A DNA stretch of 64,000 bases from Diplodia intermedia (taxonomy: Eukaryota > Ascomycota > Dothideomycetes > Botryosphaeriales > Botryosphaeriaceae), in the NCBI GenBank assembly GCA_021495925.1, contig JAKEKT010000078.1, positions 1 through 64,000 of the forward strand, written 5' to 3'. Positions 35,687 through 45,028 of this stretch are shown here, in pieces (position 1 is the first letter of the stretch; every line of letters begins with the position of its first letter). The notes beneath the pieces were generated by a model. That model did not search any database and was not told the origin of the DNA. It saw only the letters and a program-made list of their open reading frames with translations. Made by a program: the position numbers and the translations under genes.

Positions 35687-36565
35687 ATGTCCGAGCTCCG
35701 GTCTGCAGTCCACGTTGTTCCTCCCATTCCTTTCAAAAACCCGAATGATCCGAACAAGAGCGCAGGCGTTTGGTCTCCGACCTCGTGCACTCTAATCTAC
35801 TCCGCCACCATCGCAGTTCTCGTCGACACTCCAATCACTATCCGGGACACAGAGTCCTTGATCGCCTGGATTGAGAGAATCGCGCCCGGCCGCAAGCTCG
35901 AATACATCTACATCACCCACGGCCATGGTGACCACTGGTTCGGCATCCCGCTCATCCTCAAGCGTTTCCCCGAAGCTTCACCCGTCGCGACGGCCGCCAC
36001 GATCCGCCACATGGAGCACGACATCGAGGAGAAGCACTACAACAGCACTTGGGAGTCGCGCTTCCCCGGCCAGATCCACAGGCCCTTCACACTGGCGAAG
36101 CCGTTGCCCGCGGGCAACGAGTTCAAGTTGGGAAATCGCTGGTCGATGCGCGCCGTCGAGGTCGGACACTCGGACACCTACGACACGTCGGTGCTGTGGG
36201 TGCCCGACTTGAGGCTGGCCGTTTGCGGGGATGTCGTGTACGGGCAGGTGCATCAGATGCTGTTCGAAGCCAACACCGAGGCGAAGCGGGAGGAGTGGAT
36301 CCGGGCGGTGGAGAAGGTGGAGGGGCTGGGCCCGGCGTACGTGGTCCCCGGGCACAGGCTGGCTGAGGAGATTGACGGCGTGTGGCACCTGGCCAACACG
36401 AAGAGATACATTCGGGACTTCGGAAACGTCTTGAAGGGCAACCCAAAGAACCCCCGTGAGCTCTTCGCGGCTATGAACGAGCTGTATCCGGATAGGTTCA
36501 ACCCTGCGGCTTTGATTATGAGTAGTATGGGGGCGTTCAATGTTCCAAGAGAGCACCGTATCTGA
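35687..36565 (+). CDS. Metallo-beta-lactamase-fold hydrolase
   Basis: A single exon encodes 292 residues, typical for one-domain MBL proteins. The metal motif HGHGDH is at about 78-83. The remaining ligands are a His in EVGHSDTYDTS, the bridging Asp in AVCGDVVYG, and the last His in VVPGHRLAE, all in the expected order. The protein therefore keeps a complete binuclear metal site. It has no signal peptide and is presumably cytosolic. Family members hydrolyse thioesters, lactones, beta-lactams or sulfonates; in fungal clusters they often act as thioesterases. A partner role with the nearby adenylation protein is only inference. Confidence 0.93.
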   Translation: MSELRSAVHVVPPIPFKNPNDPNKSAGVWSPTSCTLIYSATIAVLVDTPITIRDTESLIAWIERIAPGRKLEYIYITHGHGDHWFGIPLILKRFPEASPVATAATIRHMEHDIEEKHYNSTWESRFPGQIHRPFTLAKPLPAGNEFKLGNRWSMRAVEVGHSDTYDTSVLWVPDLRLAVCGDVVYGQVHQMLFEANTEAKREEWIRAVEKVEGLGPAYVVPGHRLAEEIDGVWHLANTKRYIRDFGNVLKGNPKNPRELFAAMNELYPDRFNPAALIMSSMGAFNVPREHRI

Positions 36566-37085
36566 TAGAGTGGCAACCGATGGTATTCACGAATATGGTT
36601 TATGCTTTCCGTTTGTGCCATTGAGTCCAAGACAACCGCATTGATGCAATACTTGGCGGGGTGGTACATTGCAAAAGATTTGAGCATTCATGCCCGTGTG
36701 CGCAGCGATCGTGGTTGATGCGGAGAGTTCGGCCTCGGCCGCCACTCCTTCCATGACGACCAAGATTCGGCTCGGTTGGCGCAGGAGGGCAAGCCGCGGT
36801 TTAATCAACTGCTAGATCTTTTTCCGCACTTGAGGAATCATCTAATATCTACTCAAGAAAGTTGCCCATGAGCGAATTGGTGATGATGATGATTAGTGAT
36901 ATCCCTTGGAGCCGGAACTCGGTTGGGCTAGAGACGGGATTGATTCCTTCCGAATAGTAATCCGCCCTATCAGTAAACACACAGTTGAATGGCTCTATCT
37001 ATATTAACAGCTACCTGAAGGTAGTTTCGCATCTTCATTCTGCTATCTAACGTCCAACGAATATCCAGTTCCAACCTCCATCATC
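36566..37085. other. Gene-free spacer with tautomerase promoter
   Basis: 520 bp between two plus-strand genes. An AT-rich TATCTATATTAAC stretch near 36,995-37,007 lies about 80 bases before the next ATG. Confidence 0.4.
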
Positions 37086-37532
37086 ATGCCCCTCTGGCTT
37101 TTCACCCACAGCACCGGCACCTTCTCCAACGAAGAGAAGGAGGGTCTTGCAAAGGAAATCACGCGCTTATACACCAAGATTGGCCTCCCTGCCTTCTACG
37201 TCAATACCCAGTTTTTCGAGAGGGGACCGTACAACATCTTCCGTGGTGGAAAAAGCCCTGGAAAGTTCACCACCATCACCATCTACCATGTCGCGCGCTA
37301 CTTCCAGAACGAAGCTGAGCGAGACCTTTTTCTTGAGAAGGTCGACTTGATTTTGAACCCAGTACTGAAGCCGAAAGGCATGGACTGGGAGTATTTCATC
37401 CAAGAGGCTCCACGTGAGTACTGGAAGATCAATGGCATCATCCCGCCGCCCACGGGATCTGAGCTGGAAAAGAAGTGGCTCGCCGCCAACAGGCCTGTGC
37501 AAGAAGATTCAACTATGCAATCGAAGCTTTGA
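37086..37532 (+). CDS. Tautomerase superfamily protein (cis-CaaD/Tautomerase_3 type)
   Basis: An intronless gene of 148 residues. It starts Met-Pro-Leu-Trp; removal of Met exposes Pro-1, the catalytic base of all tautomerases. The block GLPAFYVNTQFFE and the C-terminal WEYFIQEAPREYWKINGIIPPP are characteristic of the fungal cis-3-chloroacrylic-acid-dehalogenase-like group, which is about twice the length of 4-oxalocrotonate tautomerase subunits. The native substrate of the fungal proteins is unknown; keto-enol tautomerisation or hydration of an unsaturated acid is plausible. It closes the row of small-molecule enzymes that began with the P450. Confidence 0.9.
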   Translation: MPLWLFTHSTGTFSNEEKEGLAKEITRLYTKIGLPAFYVNTQFFERGPYNIFRGGKSPGKFTTITIYHVARYFQNEAERDLFLEKVDLILNPVLKPKGMDWEYFIQEAPREYWKINGIIPPPTGSELEKKWLAANRPVQEDSTMQSKL

Positions 37533-38741
37533 TGTTGTAGCGGAATCTAGTGAGACCCTTCCATCCCTCTGCGGCCAAATTTGATTTGACGGAAATAAAG
37601 TGTACAAGGCTCCCATGAAGGCTGTCCTGTTCTCAGCAGACAAGGTGGAAACTGGTTTGGGTCGCACGTATGCAAAATTCGTACCATACTAGTAGTGCAG
37701 TAGAGCCAATTCGTTGAAAATGCTACGTTGGTTACTTCAACATCCCTTTTGTGTAGATGACGACAGTGAGGTTCGGCCAGTCCGACCGGTTTACCTCAGC
37801 TGAACGTAGATCCCGAGGCATCTAGATTTGAATTCATTCCAGCCGCTCGATAGGGCCCAGGCACCAGTTCTCTTGCGTTGACGAGTCAGCTAAGTAAATC
37901 ACAGCCTTGCGGCACGATACTGTATCTTGTTTGCCTACTTCTGCCTCGTCCGAATTGTCTCTCGTTCATTCCATTCCGGTGGCTCGGTAAGGCTGAAGCG
38001 TCATGAGTTGTGTCCGGCTTCCTGCCTTTCGTCGCGCTTATCAGTGGCAAAGCGAGCTGTTATTCTTAGCCTTTGGATGGTTCCCTTCGGGCGCCCCGGT
38101 GGTAGTACGGACCAACCCTCGCTTCAACTGTAAGCTATTCTGGGTAACAGCACAAAGGACTCGTGAAACCCAGGATTGGCATGCTTCTCCATACAAGTGC
38201 ATCCCGGCTACTCAGCATGCACCAAAAATCATGACGCTGCTGCACTCACAACTGTCGTAGATACACGTCTTTCTCGGTCGGCGTTGCAGTTATTGTCAGC
38301 ACCGGTGCTGGTCAAGAGTCAGAATTACAATCACCACTACAATATCCGCTGCATGCCACCGACCATCATGGGATGAGCAGGCACACGAAAAAATGGTTCG
38401 ATGGGGGTGAGGTTCTCCCGAATGACGGAGGGATTGAAGCAGTTGGACACTGCTGCTTCACAAGCGGAGATGTTCGGACACCTACGAAAGGCAAGCAGTA
38501 TATGTGAGGCTGGTTGTTGGATCGTTGTAAAGGTCCACCCACGGATGTGTGACGTGCTTTTCCACAGTATTACCACGCAAAATACCAAATGTGTTTGAAA
38601 GATCCTCTCAACGGAGCTGCGTGAAGTGTAAATGAAATACCTGGTATCTAAGACTGTCTCCCTATCTCTCACACTCCTCTCGTCCTACTCATCTATTTTA
38701 ATTTTTGGCCGCGGCGAGAAACCCTTCCTCGCCTCTCACCG
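37533..38741. other. Gene-free stretch between metabolic block and F-box gene
   Basis: 1.2 kb between the tautomerase (plus) and the stop codon of the F-box gene (minus), a convergent arrangement. Only short frames without recognisable domains are present. Confidence 0.45.
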
Positions 38742-40274
38742 TCAGAGCCTACACATCATCCTCGGCGGCCTGCTCTCCAGCACCTCGCTCAGGTCGCCGT
38801 ACAGCTCCAGCGACCTCCGGATGCGATACTCGTCGAACTTCTCGGGCTGCGCCACCTGCATGATCCACATGGCGGCGTAGATCTCCTCGTCGTCGCTCAG
38901 CGGCGCGTGGCAGTCGTGCAGCTCGTCCTCCTCGATGCGCTCCACGTCCTCGACCACCTGCATGATGCGGCACCGGTTCAGCAGCCCGACGGGCGCGTCC
39001 GTCTCGAAGCCCGGGTCCTGCGCCGCCACCGACCGGTAGAAGTCCAGGTAGCCGATGCCGTACCCCTCCACCGGCCGCCGCGCCAGGCTCGCCCGCAGCG
39101 CCGCCTGGACGAACTTGTGCGCGCGCAGGCCGCGCGCGAGGGAGCGCCAGTCGTACCGCACGCCGTCGCCGTCGCCGCCGCTCGCGGTCCGGTCCTTCTG
39201 GCGGCACCGGGCGGCGTCGAGGTCCCAGAGGAAGCCGACGAGGTCGCCGGCGACGAGGCCGTCGCGCCAGAAGGACTGCCGCAGCTCGATGCGGTTGGCG
39301 AGCGACTTGCTGCACCGCCGCAGCCGCAGCGTCGACGGCGCGGGCAGGAAGGACGCGATGCGCTGCAGGACGTCGATGGGCATGCCGTCCAGCGCCGGGC
39401 GCGGGTATTCTCGCCCGTCGTCGTCCACGCGGTATTTCGACGGCGCCGATGATGATGATGATGATGTCGATTCGTCGTCGTCGTCCGATACCGGGCGGAG
39501 CTGGGACAGGACCCATTCCGTCAGCTCGGGGATGTTGGCGGGGTCGGCGCAGAGCCACTGTGGGTCTCGAGGTCAGCACGGGCGTTGGTTGTGATCGGGA
39601 CGGCATGTGGAATGGAACGGGATGTCTGCTCGGACGCAATGGAGATGGGAAACGAGGGGGAGATGAAGGTGGAAATGGCGTCGCCCGTACCTCCCATCCG
39701 CGCTCCTGTCCCCAGAAGTTGCGCCAGAACCGCGCCGCGCCGTAGTAGCCGTGCTCCCATCTCACGCTGTGCGACTGGCTGGCGATGCGGTAATGTAGTC
39801 TCTTGAGCGAAACGTAGAAGTGCTGCATGACCGAGTTCGTCGAGGGCTCCGGGTAGGTACCGCCGAAAAACCTGCGGCGGCGCGCGTGTTCTGCTATGGT
39901 CATGCATGTGCTGTGCATGCCGTAGACGGGTCCGTCGAGCTCGCTCCCTCTTAGGAATTTGTTGATGGTGTTTTGTCTCGAGCTCTCAATCTGCTCAATG
40001 GTTCGCACGAGGGAATCAATGCCCTCTACTTTTCTTCGCCCTTCATCTTCCTCGGCGAAGAAGGTGTCCTGGTCGACCGCGGTGCATTGGCGCAACCACT
40101 AGCACTGTTAGCATGGATGATGGTCAAGGTAGACGGCAAGGTTACCTCTGTGTCTTCCGAAGAGATAACTGAAGCATCATACGAATATGGCGACCCTCTC
40201 ACGTCGGGATCCACGTCCAGCGAGCTGAAAGGACATCCGCAGATGCAGCAGTACGTGGTGGTTGCGCGGCACAT
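38742..40274 (-). CDS. F-box protein
   Basis: Exons 40146-40274, 39691-40098 and 38742-39557 encode 450 residues. The N-terminus has a CCICGCPF cysteine motif, then EWLRQCTAVDQD, a layout common in a fungal F-box family. After an acidic Ser/Asp run, the F-box (LDGMPIDVLQRIASFLPAPSTLRLRRCSKSLANRI, starting near residue 233) should bind Skp1 in an SCF ubiquitin ligase. The C-terminal part shows no LRR, WD40 or kelch repeats, so the substrate is unknown. Starting at 40274 relies on a 47-nt intron with a GCTAACA branch; a shorter model would lose the cysteine motif. Confidence 0.85.
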
Positions 40275-40896
40275 GGTGTTCTCTCGGTCTTCTCGAAAGC
40301 TGGCAGAGTGCGGACCTTTTGTGGAAGCTATTGTGGGGCGATAGGGATCCGTCTCTCGAGGGTGGTGTGGTCGCGCCTGACCTCATGCAGGTCCGCGAGC
40401 AATGTGCTTCCGGATCTTTTTCGTCCTGTTTCGACTGCTGCAGCCCGGACTGCGGAAGGAGCAACAAGTTACAAATTGCTTGACTGCACTTGGCAATTTC
40501 TATGCTCCGGGCTTATCGAACCCCACGCCTCTCTCCCGAGTCTGGACGCGCTGATGATGTGCTCGCATGGATGAGATAGGGCCGAATCCGAAAGTTGTAT
40601 GAGTCAGCCGTCAAAGCTGACCATAAGCTCTCATAGCTTCTTGCTCATAGATATATACATGAATTGTGCTCTGCATCTACAAGCCGGCCCTTCAAAGAAT
40701 GTAGATGGATCTGAAGAGAGATCGGGCCCGAATCAAAGGCTGTTCGTCCAGAGATTGCAACGTAACGTAGCAGAACGAACTTGCTCGTATTTGCCCTCGA
40801 ATGTCAAAGCTGAAGAATGAGATGGAATGAAATGGTTTGTACAGTTCCAGGGTTGCTCAATATCGACATTGAATAGCATCACTCGGCCCTCTCTGT
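40275..40896. other. Gene-free spacer
   Basis: 622 bp between the F-box start and the esterase stop codon, both on the minus strand. No gene was recognised. Confidence 0.4.
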
Positions 40897-42215
40897 TCAG
40901 TGAGTCAGCTGCCACCTTCTTCTGTAGGTGGAAGTGCAATTCGCACAAGCACTCAGCTGCTTAGCGAGCTCCGAAGCCACCGCATCGTGTACAGGGAAAG
41001 TCGGGTGCAGAGTGTTCAGCCAGAAGTACTCGTTCACGGCAACACCACACGCGGCGACGGTCGTGTTTTGCTCGGCAGTCCCACTGTGGAAAGCAAAAAG
41101 TTAGTACCGCTGAATCAACTAGTAACGGGCAAACAAAACATCGGAACGTACTTCTCGTAGTCGGTGCAGTAAGCAGTGGTGTTCTTGAGACCGGCGGTCT
41201 GGGTGTAGCTTGAGGGATCGTCCAGAATTTGGTTGAAGAGCGTATGGGCATCGAACGTGAAGACGGTCGTATCGGCGTGTTTCTCCTGAAGAGAAGAGGC
41301 AAGGTTGGAGATGCGTGTGTTGAAATCAGTGACGACAGGCTTCTCGAGATCAACGCTGTCGCTGCCTTGGCCAGTGGTGAGAGGCGTGCGCTCAAGAGGC
41401 GGCACGTTCAGGAAAAGGAAGTTACGAGCGCCACTGGTGTAAAGCTAGGGGATCACCGTCAGCCGTATTCTTTGAGATGCTTGTGCTCTACGAAGGCCTG
41501 CTTACCTGATCAACAAGGCCGCTGTACTCAGTGAAAATGGAGTCCATAAAGGTAGTGTTTGTGGACCAATAACTGTTCCCGACATCGTTGACGCCGATCC
41601 AGATGCTGAAGAGAGTGTTGTCACTCTCCCAGACCTTGCTCGTGCCATCGGCTCCGTACTTGGGAAGGTACTCGTCCTCGACTTGCTGCTTGAGCGAGAG
41701 CACCGTGTCTGCGTAAGGCGCCACAAGCGCGCTGTCGACCGTAGCCCCACCAGAGGCGAGGTTGTACGTCTGTAGTAGCGAGGAGTTGTACTTGTAGGTC
41801 AGGTATCCAACCCAGTTCGGGCCGCTGCAAGGCGAAGCGTCAGTAGGATGAGCTATCACGGGAAACGTGGACAATAACACACTTGGATGAAGTCCAGCCG
41901 CTGTCCAAACGTTAGTAAAAGCTCAAGCAAGGCGGCGGTCTAAGCTTACGGATAGTCCGGATTTCCAAAGGGGTTCTCAGCACTGGGCTGGGTCGAGTTC
42001 ACGTCAAAGCCAGTCTGCGTGTAGCTATCACCGCTGCAGGTTTGTCAGCCAGATGCACAGCGGATGGCCAGGACTCAATGTGGGACGTACAATGAGAACC
42101 AATACTGAAGGCCGCCGAAACCCGGCCAGGAAGCATTGGCCTGGCGGGGAGCAGGGAAGGCCTGGGCCCCGGAAGCGGACAGCGCAGCCGCAACAAGAGC
42201 TGAGATTCTTGTCAT
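40897..42215 (-). CDS. Secreted SGNH/GDSL esterase, CE16-like
   Basis: Six exons (42091-42215, 41950-42033, 41883-41900, 41506-41824, 41152-41444, 40897-41083) give 341 residues. A signal peptide (MTRISALVAAALSASGAQA) is followed by the nucleophile block FGDSYTQTGFD. Next come SGGATVDS (oxyanion Gly), IWIGVNDVG (oxyanion Asn) and the C-terminal WLNTLHPTFPVHDAVA with the catalytic His. This order fits family CE16 acetylesterases, extracellular enzymes that remove acetyl groups from hemicellulose oligomers. Several N-glycosylation sites (NSS, NTT) agree with secretion. One exon is only 18 nt. Confidence 0.9.
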
Positions 42216-43095
42216 GGTGTAAGAAAGTCACAATAACAGGCAAAAGACAGGTGAACGAATGCAATGATAGAGGGTACCAGACCTGAGCGAAAAGAAGCTT
42301 GTTGCTAGCGAAGAACGGGGGCTATATAGGAGTGTCTTCCTGACATGGAATGACTGGTCGGGTAAAAGACCAAGGCGCCATGACAGGCGGTTTGGTGCAC
42401 GGAGTCATTAGGCGTGTTTCTGGTGGTCTGTTTCCCGTGGCAGCCATATACAATTGGCGGCAGCGGTAGATGCGGGGAGGATGTGCGCAGAAAACGGCTG
42501 CTCCGTGCCCGAAAAAGGCAAGCCTGGCGGAAGGCAGATCCGGCATGAAACAATGAAACAGCATCAAATAGAGAGGCATGGAGAAACTCAATCAGTGCGC
42601 CGGCAGAGCGCGCCGAGCTCGCGCCCTGCGTTCGGCAAGCCATCAGCTGTTCGTCGCAGCCACTGTACAAGCCGGCTTCTCTGTCAGCCTCCACCTCGAT
42701 GCAGAGTGAAAGAGGTGGCAAACCGCTGTCAGTGACGGCGGGCAGGATCGCACCTCAGCGGCTTCTCGCGCAGTGCATGATCGATCGCCCTATCCATGCA
42801 ATATAAGTACGTTTCAGAGCGCGGGCGCTGTCGCCTCGCTTGGGTCTCGCCCGTCTGCTCGCCGCCCGTATTTAATAAGCTTAGCATCGGCGGCCATGGC
42901 TGAGTGCTGTGGACTGGTGTTTCTGCAGGGCTGGTGCATGTTTCGTGGAGGGAGAATGAAGGCTGCGTGGAGGCCGGAGACGAGAAAGTCGCGCCGCCTG
43001 GCCGTCGCGCCGGCTCTTCGGGGCTCCACAGCACAGCGCCATCTGCACACGTCGCCGCCCAGGAAGCGCATCACAACCCGTAGCCGCCCGACACC
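42216..43095. other. Divergent promoter region, esterase / dioxygenase
   Basis: 880 bp between two genes that diverge. It carries both promoters; apart from the TATA box listed nothing specific is recognisable. Confidence 0.45.
42322..42328 (-). promoter_or_regulatory. TATA box of the esterase gene
   Basis: The minus strand reads CTATATAG about 107 bases upstream of the ATG at 42215. Position and sequence fit a TATA element. Confidence 0.5.
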
Positions 43096-44018
43096 ATGGA
43101 GTTCAGCATTGGCTCCATCTTCAAATACCTGTTCTACACCGTCGTAGGCTACGTCCTTGTCGGCTCGCCTCTCCTGCGCATCTTCCTCAACGAACGGCCA
43201 CAACATCCAGACCTTGCCGAAGCATTTGCCAGGAGCGACCGTCTCGTCATCCCCGACGAGAACCTGGTCTGCCCGGACCATGGCTACAATGTCCATGTCC
43301 TGAGCCGCGACCCGCTCGTCATCTACATTCCCGGCTTCGTGAGCGCCGAAGAGGCCAAGCACATGGTTGCCATCAGGTGAGCTCCGCGCAGACGCATCTG
43401 CCGTGTGTTGCTGCATCCTGACCGCCTTGCAGCGAAGACAAGTTCAAGCCGTCAACCGTGTGGACGGGCGAGGAAGAGCGTCTTGACCCGAGCGTGCGCG
43501 TGTCGGAGAAGGCTGAGATAGAGCGTGACGAGGTGGTGCAGTGCATCGAGGAGCGGGCTCGCCTCTTCCAGGGCTGGCGGCCGTTCACGTTCATCGAAAA
43601 GCTCTGGACTCAAAGATACGTTTCGGGCGGTCACTATTCGTATCACTTCGACGGGCCCACCAACATCGCCCGAGGCGGTCGAATCTCCAGTTTCATGGTC
43701 TACCTGGACGGCAACTGCACCGGCGGCGGCACCAACTTCCCCCGCCTTGAGATGCCGCCTGGCCGGCAGTGGTGCCAGTTTCTCGACTGCGACGACCGTG
43801 AGTCTGAGGGCATCACGTTCAAGCCCATTGCCGGCAATGCTGTGTACTGGGAGAACTTCCGGCCGGACGGGTCGGGGTACGAGGAGGCGTGGCATGCCGG
43901 GCTTCCGGTGCGGACGGGCACCAAGGTTGGCCTGAACATCTGGAGCTGGTACCAGCCCGGGTACGACCCGAAGGCCGTCGCGGACAACGAGCAGCCATCC
44001 GACAAAGCTGAGCTGTGA
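43096..44018 (+). CDS. Prolyl 4-hydroxylase-like 2-oxoglutarate/Fe(II) dioxygenase
   Basis: Exons 43096-43376 and 43433-44018 encode 288 residues. A hydrophobic segment at residues 6-30 forms an N-terminal anchor. The P4H alpha-subunit-like catalytic domain shows the iron motif HxD in YSYHFDGP (about residue 163), a cis-Pro/Gly-rich turn RGGRISSFMVYL, the distal His in EAWHAGLPV (about 247), and the Lys that binds 2-oxoglutarate in GTKVGLNIW. All four key residues are present, so it should be active. Substrates of fungal P4H homologues are mostly unknown; an ER-membrane location is inferred from the anchor. Confidence 0.92.
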
Positions 44019-45028
44019 ATGCCGCCCTGCCAGTTGCTGCGTAGGCAATTGCCGCAAATGCCTGGACGTAGGTATGAGGGCTCTGAGACCTCCTACGTGG
44101 GCAAATGCCCGGACGCGGATGTGCGATGCAAAACTGTACATCAATATTGTCCAGAGTCTCTCTGGGCTCATGGGATTCCTTCGCTGGGACTCTGGGAGGG
44201 GCTGCGCGTGGCCGGCCGTGTGGGCCAGGAGGGCGGCAGGGCGAGGGCAGCCTTGCCGCATTCTGACAGCTCGCCTGCCCTGATTTGCAAACGCGCCCAA
44301 GCGGGCGATGCGGCCGGGTCGACGACACCATTTGCCTGGCAGTATGTGTCTGCCCGTAGCCGGAGTGGGCGGAGGGTGCAGGCGGGCCCGGTATCACATG
44401 GACATCTGTCCCACCGCGACAGGTCATCGCCAGCGAAATGTACACATCCAACGGCAATGCGCCGACACAATAAGCAGAGTGAAGCACAATGCGGCGCCTA
44501 CACCTGCCGCCCGCCAGCTGGCAAGGCCGCGGCGGTGAACTGCATTGCACGTGACTCTTATCGCGAGTGGGCCTCCGCGGATGCCGTGGCGGGAGCTCCG
44601 GTCGCATTGTCCGCCGTACGCGTCCCACGCTCGCGGCTCAAAGACGGCCAGCAAACACCGCGCTGCTCTTTCGCCGCCCGGTGCTGCTTTCTTTCACGTG
44701 CGCGTGCAGGTCGGCGACATTTGACCGGTTCGTGGAACCAGGCTGCCGCTCCATCACTGGTTAGCCGCGCGCCCATAGCTCTGCCTAGCCCGGCTCCCTC
44801 TCCACGCTCCAACGTTCGCCTCACGACTTGCCTCCTCCTCCTCCTCATCGCCTCCACCCTCTGTCAAACCCACTGCGCTCAAGGCCAGCTCCTGCGCAGC
44901 TTCATCCACACCCTCGTTTCCGACGCCCCGCCGGCGAGGCTCGAAGCAGCTCCGTCCCGTTCCCCTACGTCACCGTACCAAGAGTCACCGCCTCCGCTTC
45001 AGCTGCTCAAGGCTGCCGCGTTTGCACC
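44019..45028. other. Long 5' region of the NBR1-like gene
   Basis: 1.0 kb between the dioxygenase stop and the next start. The last about 230 bases are strongly pyrimidine-rich on the plus strand (CTCC and CTT repeats, 44,790-44,990), as is common upstream of transcription starts of highly expressed fungal genes. A frame stays open through much of it, but its proline/serine/arginine-rich translation looks non-coding. Confidence 0.5.

Noticed and set aside
38749..40095. 448-codon unspliced frame through the F-box gene
   Set aside because: After 39,690 it runs into intron and then out of frame into Arg/Ala-rich text; the spliced frame contains the F-box.
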